Of a stretch of 21,715 bases of DNA, positions 1 to 8,531 are shown one piece after another. Every line of letters begins with the position of its first letter. Position 1 is the first letter of the stretch. The notes under the pieces are model-generated. The model had not been told where the DNA came from and ran no database searches. It saw only the letters and a list, made by a program, of their open reading frames with translations. The stretch covers positions 1 to 21,715 of IMG/VR virus record IMGVR_UViG_3300028925_010495; one strand, given 5' to 3'. Position numbers and translations under genes: made by a program. Source of the stretch: a virus.

Positions 1-3000
1 TCGGTTCTGCGATAGGAGTTGCAATTGCAGATGCAGTAATTAATGCAGTTATATCTGCGGAATTATTATTATATAAAGTGTTCGACCTAAGAAATCTAAA
101 TTTATCTTGAGTCAAAACAAAATTGTAATCATCAGTTTGTATTTTATTAGATAACATAGTTACAACAGAACCATCAGCAGGTATAACTCCTCCACCTTGT
201 AATCCTTGTATACTTTTATACAAAGAAACAATTGGTGAATTTCCTGTAGCAAACTTTACATTTTCTTTATGTAATGGTGAAACAAAAGTTCCGTCTTTCC
301 ATCTATATTCATTAGTAATAAACTCACCTCCATTGTTAGCAGAGTTTACCTGTACTAATTGTATTGTAATACTATCTGCAGCAGGACAAGCATAAGTTAA
401 TTCTACTGTACCTGCACCATTAGCAGTAAAAACAATATCAGCAGATTCTTCATTTACTTTATCTTTGTCAAATGTTAAAACTCCATTTGCAGTTACCGCT
501 CCTGTATTTACCGTAACGCCATTATATGTTGCAGCTAAATTAATACTATTACCTTCAGCAGAAAGAAACTTATAAGTTAAATTCACATCACCTACAAGAC
601 TTCCAAAATTAACACAGAATGAATATGTCTTCGCTGATGATGATGTAAACGTTTGTGTAATTCCACAATTTAAACAAGGAACAGGAGAAGGTATTTTAAT
701 CTGATTGTTACTCAAAACATACTCGTTCATATAAGGGTCGAAACCACCTAACTTTTGAGTCTGAAAAGAAGTTTGAAATAAATCTCTAAAGTAACCTCTC
801 AATCCAAATGTAGATACAACTTGTAGTTGCTCATCTCTTGCACTTTGTCCTTTCAACATTATTACCGCTCCTCTTTTGGCATCAGTAAAATATTTAGAAG
901 CACCATATATTGCAAAACTTTCAGGGTTGCTACTTATACCAAACTCTTCAATCCTTGCAATCTGAGTTCCTAATACTTCCGGTACTGTAGTTAATAAATT
1001 TCCTGCACCTGCATCAGAAAGTAAATTCTTACCTGCCAACACATATGATATTTTATCTTCCTGCAAAACAAGAACATCTGTCTCTCTTGCAAAAAGTTTT
1101 TGAATAGGCCCAAACGATGCTTCTAATGATTTAAAATTTAGCAAGCCTCCGTTAAACTCATTTAGTTTATTAACGTTTGATTCTTCATTATAGATACCAC
1201 TATAAGTAATATCAGATAATCTTTCTGCTTGTTCGAATTCTGTACCTTGAGTTGTAAGTGCTCTGTTACCTAAGACCAAAGGTCTTCCTGTAATAGAATC
1301 TTGTATCTTAAAACTTTCTACTCCATTTCCAAAAGCAAAACAATTAAAAAAATCAGTTTTAATTATAGCAGGTGTGTTAGTAGAAAATACTTGATTTTGT
1401 GTATTACCACTATGCTGACCTATTGCATCAATTGCAAACGAGTCTGAAGACTCATACCATAAATCCGGTTCTGCATCTTGTGAATCTGATTCAAAAACAA
1501 TTGTATCTTCTGCTCTAATAACTACAATATCAACTTCTATACGAACTGCTTTACGGTTATTACCTCTATAACCTTTTGAACTTCTTACTTCAAAAAATGT
1601 ACGTTGCTGAAGAGTACCTGCACCTGTAGTATTAAATCTACAAGAAAGCAGAGAGTAACCACAGTTTTCTAAAGTCGTAGCATTATAATTTGGCCCTTCC
1701 ATACCACCAACTATATTAGTTGCTTGTGCCTCTAATGCTGCTGCTATACTATCTCCTTCAAACCAATTTTTAAAATTAGTATATAAATCACTTGATACAA
1801 ATTTAGCTTCTACTTCCCAACGTTTTTCTCCAACGTTATTTTTACCTCGTCTTAAATTTTTAATAACCATATTTATACGAGAACCTTGTGGTACTGTATA
1901 ATCAATAAATTGTCCGGGTGCTGCAATATTTTCTACATCAACAGGGTATTGTATCAACTGACATCCACCTGAATTTGGCCCTCTTACCTTTTCACCATAA
2001 GCAATAACAGGATAATCTCCAAGTATTGTGTTAAAATTATTTGCTCTTATTTTCATATAAACTCCTGAAGGAACTGCAATATCTGCATCTGCTGAATTTA
2101 TCGGAGGAGGGTCTAAAAAATCTCTTGGTTGTGCTTTCTTTTCTAATACAGTTGTTCTTGTACATCTTTGCACGACACCATTGGTATCTGTCTTAACAAG
2201 TAACTCATCTCCTTCTTCAATTTTTTGAGAGTTTTGTCCGTCAAGTAAGAAATAATTAGCACCTGATGTTGGGTCTCTAAAAAAGAAATTTGAATAAATA
2301 ATATCATATTCTCCCTTATCAGGCTTGATACAAAATTTATATCTTTTAGCCCACGATGGTGCTATCTGTTGAATAGGAATTGTTACGTTTATTTTATTTA
2401 CTGAATCTGATAAAGAACATCCAACGTGTTGAGTATTATTAGGACTAACAAGAGCAGATGATGCTCTGTTATAATCATCCATATAAACAATACCTATTTC
2501 ATAATCTCTATTACTTTTTAAACTTTTAGGGTCTCCAATTTCTTGAAAAGCTGCTTGAGCAAGTGTTATATCGTAATAAGAATAAACTGTTTGTGTAACA
2601 TTTGCAGGTACTAATGAGTCAACATATTGTACTGCAGGTATTTGAAAAAATATTAGTTCTGATGAAGGAAAAGAAATAATCTTTATTGGTTGTGCTATTG
2701 CACTTATACCACTATTTACTTTAAATAAAGTATCTAAATCATTATCAACTTCACAGTTAAAAAGGTCTGTAAATGTTGATGCAGAACAAGAATTTTGTAC
2801 TGTTTGTATTGTAGCAGCATTACCTATTCTTTCAATAAAATCTGCATCAATTGAAAGTGCGTATGCAGAACTATAATTTTGCTGAAGAGTATACTGAAAG
2901 CTAATATCTACAGGTGCTTGTTCTTCTACAGGAAAAGGAGTTTGTCCATTGTAACTATTAAATGTCCATCTAAGAAATATATCTATAATAGAACCTGCTA

Positions 3001-4252
3001 CTAAAAATTTATCAGTTAAATTGATACTAAATGTTCCAATAGAACTTACATTACCATTTATAGTATAGTTAGCTGAAATTGTAGTTGTAGATAAATCACT
3101 TCTACCTACTTGCTCAGATGTTAAACTTGTAAAATATTGTAACTGAGTTGGAACAAGAGAAACAGGACTACCTGTATTTTCTCTTGATAAATCGTATCCT
3201 TCTAAGTAGTTACCATACATAAGTCTATTACCCATAAGAGTCTGAGACTGAGCAATTTTAGGAACGTTATCGTATAATCTTAATATTTCTCCTACCGGAA
3301 GTATAGTAAAAATTTTACTATTACTAAACGTAAAAGTATATTCTGTATTATCAGCATATCCTAATTCCTCTTTATCTAATTTTTCTATAACTTTAATTAT
3401 AGAATTATTCATATCTTTAAACAAAAGGTCTATCTCTTTTACAAGAGGCCCTCCTGAATTATAAGTGACATCACACATATTTGTGGTGTTCAACATTCCT
3501 GCATTTAAAGCAGTTGCAGTATCGTAGTCAAATATATTAGGAACAAAAGAAGGTTCACTAAATTGTGAAGTTGCAGAATATTCTCCGTCTTCATATCTAT
3601 ATCTATAAGCAAAACAAATAAATCTATTTTCTAAAAAATTATCTTCAGAGTTAGTTATTAAAGGTCTAATGCTTGGAGAAGTAATGGGCGGTCTTTTTAA
3701 AACCTGAATTGCTTCACCTGTAAACGAATCTATATTTGATACGGGATTACCGTAGTTTTTAAGGATATTAAATTGTCTTGGAGGATTAAGATTGTCTGTA
3801 AAAAAAACTAAGTTTTCAATTTTATTAACTCCTGTAATAAGAAATTTACTATCAAAATTTAAAGTAGTATTAACTCCACCTCCGTCATCTACACTTATAA
3901 TATGATAAGTTAATAAGTTTGATGTAGTATTGAATGACACAACCATATCTACCTTTCCTGTTGGAGAAGTTGATACAGGCTCTGAGTTGGACGAAATAAA
4001 CCAATACACAGATTCATTAGCACCATCTTCAAACGCACCAATACAACGTGCGTTAATAAGGGCTATCCCGTTATAGGTAAGTGTTGTTAGTCGAGTATTT
4101 CCTTTTGTGTTCTCAACAACGCCTATTTCAGAACCTTCCGTAGAACCCATACGAATATTTAATCCGTCAATGTACTCCCCGTTTGGCACGAGTCGTTCAT
4201 CAACCATCTTGTTCATTTTCCCTTGTATAAAATTTCTTGAAATATTCGGCAT
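1..4252 (-). CDS. Giant tail protein, crAss-like 'stabilization'/muzzle type (3' end outside window)
   Basis: The frame is open from an ATG at 4252 to the window edge, giving 1417 residues without a stop, so the C-terminus is missing. The protein begins MPNISRNFIQGKMNKMVDER and soon has GEYIDGLNIRMGSTEGSEIG, the opening I associate with the long 'stabilization' proteins of crAss-like and marine Bacteroidota phages. These lie just after the tail tubular gene and are thought to form the distal muzzle of the short tail. Most of it looks beta-rich. Residues about 1190-1287 look like an inserted beta-sandwich bounded by cysteines (CLNCG at the front, TYACP at the end). No enzymatic motif was seen. 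The start is one base after the stop of the tail tubular gene (TAA-T-ATG), implying coupled translation. Coding status is certain; the family name rests on recalled similarity and gene order, without a search. Confidence 0.8.
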   Translation of the reverse strand, partial: MPNISRNFIQGKMNKMVDERLVPNGEYIDGLNIRMGSTEGSEIGVVENTKGNTRLTTLTYNGIALINARCIGAFEDGANESVYWFISSNSEPVSTSPTGKVDMVVSFNTTSNLLTYHIISVDDGGGVNTTLNFDSKFLITGVNKIENLVFFTDNLNPPRQFNILKNYGNPVSNIDSFTGEAIQVLKRPPITSPSIRPLITNSEDNFLENRFICFAYRYRYEDGEYSATSQFSEPSFVPNIFDYDTATALNAGMLNTTNMCDVTYNSGGPLVKEIDLLFKDMNNSIIKVIEKLDKEELGYADNTEYTFTFSNSKIFTILPVGEILRLYDNVPKIAQSQTLMGNRLMYGNYLEGYDLSRENTGSPVSLVPTQLQYFTSLTSEQVGRSDLSTTTISANYTINGNVSSIGTFSINLTDKFLVAGSIIDIFLRWTFNSYNGQTPFPVEEQAPVDISFQYTLQQNYSSAYALSIDADFIERIGNAATIQTVQNSCSASTFTDLFNCEVDNDLDTLFKVNSGISAIAQPIKIISFPSSELIFFQIPAVQYVDSLVPANVTQTVYSYYDITLAQAAFQEIGDPKSLKSNRDYEIGIVYMDDYNRASSALVSPNNTQHVGCSLSDSVNKINVTIPIQQIAPSWAKRYKFCIKPDKGEYDIIYSNFFFRDPTSGANYFLLDGQNSQKIEEGDELLVKTDTNGVVQRCTRTTVLEKKAQPRDFLDPPPINSADADIAVPSGVYMKIRANNFNTILGDYPVIAYGEKVRGPNSGGCQLIQYPVDVENIAAPGQFIDYTVPQGSRINMVIKNLRRGKNNVGEKRWEVEAKFVSSDLYTNFKNWFEGDSIAAALEAQATNIVGGMEGPNYNATTLENCGYSLLSCRFNTTGAGTLQQRTFFEVRSSKGYRGNNRKAVRIEVDIVVIRAEDTIVFESDSQDAEPDLWYESSDSFAIDAIGQHSGNTQNQVFSTNTPAIIKTDFFNCFAFGNGVESFKIQDSITGRPLVLGNRALTTQGTEFEQAERLSDITYSGIYNEESNVNKLNEFNGGLLNFKSLEASFGPIQKLFARETDVLVLQEDKISYVLAGKNLLSDAGAGNLLTTVPEVLGTQIARIEEFGISSNPESFAIYGASKYFTDAKRGAVIMLKGQSARDEQLQVVSTFGLRGYFRDLFQTSFQTQKLGGFDPYMNEYVLSNNQIKIPSPVPCLNCGITQTFTSSSAKTYSFCVNFGSLVGDVNLTYKFLSAEGNSINLAATYNGVTVNTGAVTANGVLTFDKDKVNEESADIVFTANGAGTVELTYACPAADSITIQLVQVNSANNGGEFITNEYRWKDGTFVSPLHKENVKFATGNSPIVSLYKSIQGLQGGGVIPADGSVVTMLSNKIQTDDYNFVLTQDKFRFLRSNTLYNNNSADITALITASAIATPIAEP

Positions 4253-4253
4253 A

Positions 4254-5180
4254 TTATTTTATCCATTTATTCTGACCTCTCAGATTCATCAATAATCTTC
4301 CCGGATGTATGTTGCTAATTCTAATTTTTGCATTTCTCAGTAATGCAGTTTTACGTTTTCTCATACGTGCAACTATGTATTCCTGTGTATTTAATTTAGA
4401 ACCAAGTATTGCATATTCAATTGATGCGTACACATACTCTTCGAATAACTTGTTTACAGTAATCTTACTGTCATCACCACCTTCCATACCGTCAGATATG
4501 TACTCAAGTACAACTAAGTTATTAGATATGCTTGAACTAAAGTTTATTACTCCTGCTTTTCTGTCTATAGTAAAAGTTGGATTAGAATTTGCAGTTTCTG
4601 TATTTAAACCAAACCTTGCACCAATACCATATTCAAAATACCAACACCCATCTACATTATATCCTGTCTGACCATTAAATTGTCCATTGTTTTGGTCTAA
4701 GTAAATGCTTGGCTTGCTTCCTTTTATTCTATCAAAGTCTAATGACGAGTCTTCAGGTCTTAAAATATTTCCTGATTGGTCAAATAAAACTCTTCCTGTT
4801 TGGTCTTGAAGATATGCTTGAGCACTTTGTACCTGAATGTTTTCACTTAATGGAAACAAAATACCATCTCTATACATAGAAATTCTAACCCAATTTACAT
4901 AATCGGGAGGTAAAACAAATCTCAGACTATCATCAACCGCTAACTCTAAAACTTTTATTTCTTTAAAAGCATCATAGTTTAATTCTTGAATCGCTCTTTT
5001 TGCGTGAAACAATATCTTAAATCTCTCTTCATTGTTTACAAGACTATGATTACCCTGATACATCAACATAAAATTGTTTACTATATCATACAATGGTACG
5101 TATTGATATGAGCCCCAATTTACATCTTCAGGGGGATTAACTCCATTGTCGTAGTACTGAAATTCTGATATATATGCCAT
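4254..5180 (-). CDS. Tail tubular protein, P22 gp4-like connector (crAss type)
   Basis: This 308-residue protein probably forms a ring between the portal and the tail. Its N-terminal third (residues about 27-101) contains YVPLYDIVNNFMLMY, LFHAKRAIQELNYDAFKEIK and LPPDYVNWVRIS. This series is what I recall from the 'tail tubular protein' of crAss-like phages, which is related to the P22 gp4 adaptor family. A predicted long helix followed by the conserved LPPDYV turn fits an adaptor fold. The C-terminal part is basic (RMRKRKTALLRNAKIR), plausibly facing portal or DNA. Its ATG overlaps the upstream stop by one base (TAATG), and its own TAA is one base from the next ATG, so it is embedded in a tightly coupled string with the ring protein and the giant tail protein. 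Function is inferred from family resemblance and position. Confidence 0.8.
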   Translation of the reverse strand: MAYISEFQYYDNGVNPPEDVNWGSYQYVPLYDIVNNFMLMYQGNHSLVNNEERFKILFHAKRAIQELNYDAFKEIKVLELAVDDSLRFVLPPDYVNWVRISMYRDGILFPLSENIQVQSAQAYLQDQTGRVLFDQSGNILRPEDSSLDFDRIKGSKPSIYLDQNNGQFNGQTGYNVDGCWYFEYGIGARFGLNTETANSNPTFTIDRKAGVINFSSSISNNLVVLEYISDGMEGGDDSKITVNKLFEEYVYASIEYAILGSKLNTQEYIVARMRKRKTALLRNAKIRISNIHPGRLLMNLRGQNKWIK

Positions 5181-6139
5181 TATGCTTCTTCTTGGTTATC
5201 TTGGTTTTCTTCTGCTTGTGCAAATGAATAAACATCCGCTTCTCTAATCATAACTCCTGCGTACTGAAGTATTTTTAAAATCAACCCTACTTCATCATCA
5301 AGAGGTATTTCAAAGTCTTGATAGTCAGCAGGACTCTGACTAAATACAGGTGTTCCGTTTGCTAATGTTACGTATGTCCATTTTGGTTCTGCAGGATATC
5401 TTAAGTACTGTGCTTGAACTTGTCCTATACTATCTATGGTATTAGGAAATGCAGTTAATGCATTAGCCTCCTGTGTGTATGCAGGGAATGTTAAGTTAGG
5501 AGCAGTTAGTAAAGAATTATTCAACATAGTTATTTTACTATGTGTAACTTTTTCTGCTTCTTCAAATTTTGTAGTACTTTTATATATGGCATAAGGCCTA
5601 CCAATAGCATTCAAATCTGTACGATTAGTTGTTAAAGTTGTTGAGTTATCTTTAACTGTAACTTTAGCGTATTGTACCCCACCGTTTTCATATGCGATAA
5701 TATCCCCAATATTAATATCCGCAGTAAAATTAGCGGCAGAATCAATTAACTTATTATTGCCTGTTCCTGCTGAAATTGCCGTGGTAGTACCCTCGTCCAA
5801 AAGTGTTTGATATACTAATGCTTTATTAAGCAAGTAGTAATCATCTCCTGTTGTTGTTTGAGATGGTAATGAATAAATATTATCAGCAGTTCTAACTAAA
5901 CCTTTTGTTTCTGAAAAAATTTCAATAGCTTCCTCTATACCTTTTCGTATATCTGCATAGCCCGTACCTGATTGACGTGCATTTTCTTTATTAATCTGAT
6001 AGTTGTACTCATAAAAATAATTCTCAAAGATATCTAACTGTGCTTGTTTTGCAAATAAGTTAAAATCTGACGGAGATAGATATCCGTAATTGTTTTTATT
6101 TAGCACAGACAGAACTGTATTTCTTACTGTGTTTATCAT
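5180..6139 (-). CDS. Ring/connector candidate protein, 319 aa
   Basis: The product starts MINTVRNTVLSVLNKNNYGY and continues with SPSDFNLFAKQAQLDIFENY. Its N-terminus is helical and rich in aromatic and acidic residues, and the middle is beta-rich. I do not recognise a named domain. Its place between the capsid-side genes and the tail tubular gene is where crAss-like phages encode ring proteins of the head-tail connector, so that role is inferred. A longer frame exists from a TTG at 6202, but its first 21 codons are read through an intrinsic terminator hairpin and its T tract, so I chose the ATG at 6139. The C-terminus is acidic and glutamine-rich (AQAEENQDNQEEA). The gene overlaps the tail tubular start by one base. 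It is the first gene after the second terminator, so it needs read-through or an unseen promoter. Confidence 0.75.
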   Translation of the reverse strand: MINTVRNTVLSVLNKNNYGYLSPSDFNLFAKQAQLDIFENYFYEYNYQINKENARQSGTGYADIRKGIEEAIEIFSETKGLVRTADNIYSLPSQTTTGDDYYLLNKALVYQTLLDEGTTTAISAGTGNNKLIDSAANFTADINIGDIIAYENGGVQYAKVTVKDNSTTLTTNRTDLNAIGRPYAIYKSTTKFEEAEKVTHSKITMLNNSLLTAPNLTFPAYTQEANALTAFPNTIDSIGQVQAQYLRYPAEPKWTYVTLANGTPVFSQSPADYQDFEIPLDDEVGLILKILQYAGVMIREADVYSFAQAEENQDNQEEA

Positions 6140-6164
6140 CGTAAACTTTTTGGTAAAGATAAGC

Positions 6165-6195
6165 AAAAAAAAAGAGGGACTTAAAATAGCCCCTC
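6165..6195 (-). terminator. Intrinsic terminator after the 249-aa gene
   Basis: Read on the minus strand, an 8-base-pair stem (GAGGGGCT pairing with AGTCCCTC, one G-T wobble) encloses the loop ATTTTA at 6195-6174. It is followed directly by nine T residues (6173-6165). This is a textbook Rho-independent terminator lying 24 bases past the stop of the 249-residue gene and 25 bases before the ring-protein ATG. Confidence 0.85.
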
Positions 6196-6219
6196 GTTTC
6201 AATCTTACTCTTTATTGTT

Positions 6220-6969
6220 TTATTTTTCAAGCATCTTCTCAAGCATTTTAAGGACATCAATCCCTTCATCACTTTGAAGATATGATGCTACAATAAACAT
6301 AGGTTCTTCACCATATGGTACTGTAAGCATTCTTGTTTTATTAGTAGATGTGTTAAACCAAACTTCTTTTCTATTCTTTCTAAAAGCAAGTAAACCTTTT
6401 TCAAAGAACAATGCAACATTTGCTTGTAACTTTAACATTGGGTCACCAAGAATATTTATAAAGTTTTGTGGTTCTCTTTTGGCATATACCAAAATATCAC
6501 GTCTTAATTCTGCAGTTGAGGTTCTTGAAGTATCTGTTCCAAAAAGAACTCTACTTACATTCTCAACCATATCTACACTTAAGTTTCTTGCTTCAATTAA
6601 AGCATCTACCTCAAGATTAAGGATATTTACTATTGCCGCAGCATCTTTTGCTTCATCCACCTCAACGAATCTTTTTCCGTTTAAAGGATGTAATGATAAG
6701 AATTTCTGCAGTACTTGATTTTCTTTTCCAACATTTAAAAACCCATCTTCAAAGATAACCGGTTCTAAAATTGCATTGCCATCTTGTTCATCCTCAAAAG
6801 GACTTTTTTGATTTTTGGCATAACGAAGTGCTCGGTTTTCACCTGTGTCTTCATCAAAATACATTAAAGGAAATCTACGTGAGTTACGTGTTGGCAGCAT
6901 AAAAGAAAGAGGAGCTGCTTCTCTTGTTAATTTGTATTGTCTTGCGACAAATTCCATTGGTTTTTTCAT
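6220..6969 (-). CDS. Conserved phage protein of unknown function, 249 aa
   Basis: The product begins MKKPMEFVARQYKLTREAAP and has a striking central run of motifs: RRFPLMYFDEDTG, KNQKSPFEDEQDG, VIFEDGFL and LHPLNGKRFVEVDEAKDA. I recall this pattern from hypothetical proteins encoded near the capsid gene in many marine phages, but not an established role. The C-terminal half is predicted helical and ends in a repeat-like helix (LKMLEKMLEK). No transmembrane segment, signal peptide or catalytic motif was seen. It is the only gene between two strong intrinsic terminators, so its dose may be set separately from the capsid gene upstream and the tail genes downstream. It could be an auxiliary capsid, head-completion or assembly protein; the position supports a virion or morphogenesis role but does not decide between them. 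Confidence 0.75.
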   Translation of the reverse strand: MKKPMEFVARQYKLTREAAPLSFMLPTRNSRRFPLMYFDEDTGENRALRYAKNQKSPFEDEQDGNAILEPVIFEDGFLNVGKENQVLQKFLSLHPLNGKRFVEVDEAKDAAAIVNILNLEVDALIEARNLSVDMVENVSRVLFGTDTSRTSTAELRRDILVYAKREPQNFINILGDPMLKLQANVALFFEKGLLAFRKNRKEVWFNTSTNKTRMLTVPYGEEPMFIVASYLQSDEGIDVLKMLEKMLEK

Positions 6970-6998
6970 TTGATAAGATTTAAAATTAAATTTATATT

Positions 6999-7040
6999 AA
7001 AAAAAAGGGAGGCTCATCAGAATATTTATTGCCTCCCTTT
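6999..7040 (-). terminator. Intrinsic terminator after the major capsid gene
   Basis: On the minus strand a perfect 10-base-pair stem (AAAGGGAGGC with GCCTCCCTTT) spans 7040-7004 around a 17-base loop. It ends in a run of eight T residues (7006-6999, partly in the stem). It starts 15 bases after the capsid stop codon. The A-T pairs at the stem base also give an A tract on the reverse strand, but there is no plus-strand gene for it to serve. Confidence 0.85.
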
Positions 7041-7055
7041 AATATATTAATCTTC

Positions 7056-8507
7056 TTATTCAGAGAATATGAAGAAGTTGTTTGCACCTAATGTACATAC
7101 TGCTCTTTCAGAAAGGAAGTTTACTTCCATTGCATCAAGGTCAGAAGTTTGAGCACCACCTGCAGAACCTGTAATCCAAGTTTTGTAGCGTCTGTCCTCA
7201 GTTTCTGAAGCACGGTATCTTACGTGTAAGAAAGGTCTCTTAGCATTTTTTCCTAAGATTTGGTCATAAACAGAAGTAGAACCTGCAGGAACTAACAATC
7301 CATTTACTCTACCTGAACCTGCAACAGTAGAAAGTCCACCTCTCATTGTTGGGTCATTCAAGTATTTCCAATCAGACTTGTAAAAGTCATAACCTCTTCT
7401 GAATCCTGTAAATCCTAAATTCAATGCCATTGTATCGTCATTGTCAAAAAGACCAAAAGATGCAGAGTTAGAAGCACCACCTACAACAAATCCGTTTAAT
7501 GAAGCTAACATATCATCAATATCAAAAGAAAAATCTCTATCAACAAATATTACATTTTCTTCAATAGAACCTTGCTTGTCTAAACGACTAACAATAGTAT
7601 CGAATTCTGTTAATGTAGTTGGATTTCCACCACCCCATACGTTACCTCTTGTAGAGACTACGTGGAAGATACCTTCAGAACCTTTGTTACCTACATCACC
7701 ACCTGCTGCATTTAATTGTGCACCTGAACCTGCTTCTGCAGGAACTGCTTCAATCATTGCAGTCTCAAGATAATCGTCAAAACGTAATCTTGTTTCGTGC
7801 TCTGACTTCATATACCATAGGTATCCTGAAGCACCGTTTTCAGTTGTTACTTCAATCCATCCAATCTGTGCCATATCAGAACCTGATACTGCATATTTAT
7901 CTTTTATGATAATTGGAGAATTTTCGAAGATGATATCATCAGCTTCTAAAGAACCTTGCATTCCGTTAGTTCCTTTTTTAAATTCAGAACCATAGATGAA
8001 GATTGTACATACTTGTGCTGCTGCAAAGCTTTGACCTGCTAATTCATAATAAGCTACATCAACTGTACCTAATGCTAAATCAACTGCAGTTACGATAGCT
8101 TTGTTAGACCCTGTTCCTGCATTATCAGAAATAAATAAAGTCTGTCCTACTCTAATCGCAATTGGTTTTGCCGGAGCAGTTGGTGTTGGAATTAAAACAT
8201 CCGAAATTGTAAAAGTTGCTACTCCAACTCCTGCTGCTGCTGCAGTTGCACAGTTAATATACTTTGTGTGTAAACGTCCTTGCTCAGCCCATTTAATTAA
8301 ATCTGAGTTAGACGGCATCTCTGCTCCTACCATACGTAAGAAAGATGAGATGGTTCTATTACCATAACGTTCAAATTCCTTTTCATAAGTATCAGGAAGA
8401 TACTGATTCAAGAAATCAAAGTTTGTAATATAATTGCTTGCTAACGGTGTCTGTTGTGCACTTGGTTGCAATGCAAATGTAGGTGCTGCATTTACTTGTC
8501 CTGCCAT
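7056..8507 (-). CDS. Major capsid protein (HK97-fold expected, crAss-like type)
   Basis: This 483-residue protein should be the main shell subunit. Residues 41-80 contain EKEFERYGNRTISSFLRMVG followed by AEMPSNSDLIKWAEQGRLH, a segment I associate strongly with major capsid proteins of crAss-like and related Bacteroidota phages. The length is typical, and the alanine/glycine-rich, beta-heavy body with an acidic middle (SLEADDIIFENSPIIIKDKY) suits an HK97-type subunit. It lies after terminase, portal and a scaffold candidate, the classic head-gene order. A strong terminator follows its stop codon, as is common for highly expressed capsid genes. The leader before the ATG is almost pure A/T (a run of nine A) with no Shine-Dalgarno. 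No cleavable prodomain or protease gene is evident. The HK97 fold is family knowledge, not seen directly. Confidence 0.85.
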   Translation of the reverse strand: MAGQVNAAPTFALQPSAQQTPLASNYITNFDFLNQYLPDTYEKEFERYGNRTISSFLRMVGAEMPSNSDLIKWAEQGRLHTKYINCATAAAAGVGVATFTISDVLIPTPTAPAKPIAIRVGQTLFISDNAGTGSNKAIVTAVDLALGTVDVAYYELAGQSFAAAQVCTIFIYGSEFKKGTNGMQGSLEADDIIFENSPIIIKDKYAVSGSDMAQIGWIEVTTENGASGYLWYMKSEHETRLRFDDYLETAMIEAVPAEAGSGAQLNAAGGDVGNKGSEGIFHVVSTRGNVWGGGNPTTLTEFDTIVSRLDKQGSIEENVIFVDRDFSFDIDDMLASLNGFVVGGASNSASFGLFDNDDTMALNLGFTGFRRGYDFYKSDWKYLNDPTMRGGLSTVAGSGRVNGLLVPAGSTSVYDQILGKNAKRPFLHVRYRASETEDRRYKTWITGSAGGAQTSDLDAMEVNFLSERAVCTLGANNFFIFSE

Positions 8508-8531
8508 TTTGTTTTTTTTTAAATTAATAAA

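Noticed and set aside
1-4252. A long non-coding region or pseudogene at the left edge
   Set aside because: The minus frame is fully open over 1417 codons from the ATG at 4252; it only looks empty if complete start-to-stop frames are required.
5180-6202. Longer ring-protein frame starting at 6202 with 21 extra residues
   Set aside because: The start would be TTG, and the extra codons translate the terminator hairpin and its T tract (giving SPSFFLLIF-like sequence). The ATG at 6139 is the sensible start.
7441-8367. Plus-strand frames opposite the capsid, portal and fibre genes
   Set aside because: They lie inside well-supported minus-strand genes, have biased, family-less sequence, and no plus-strand gene is otherwise present.
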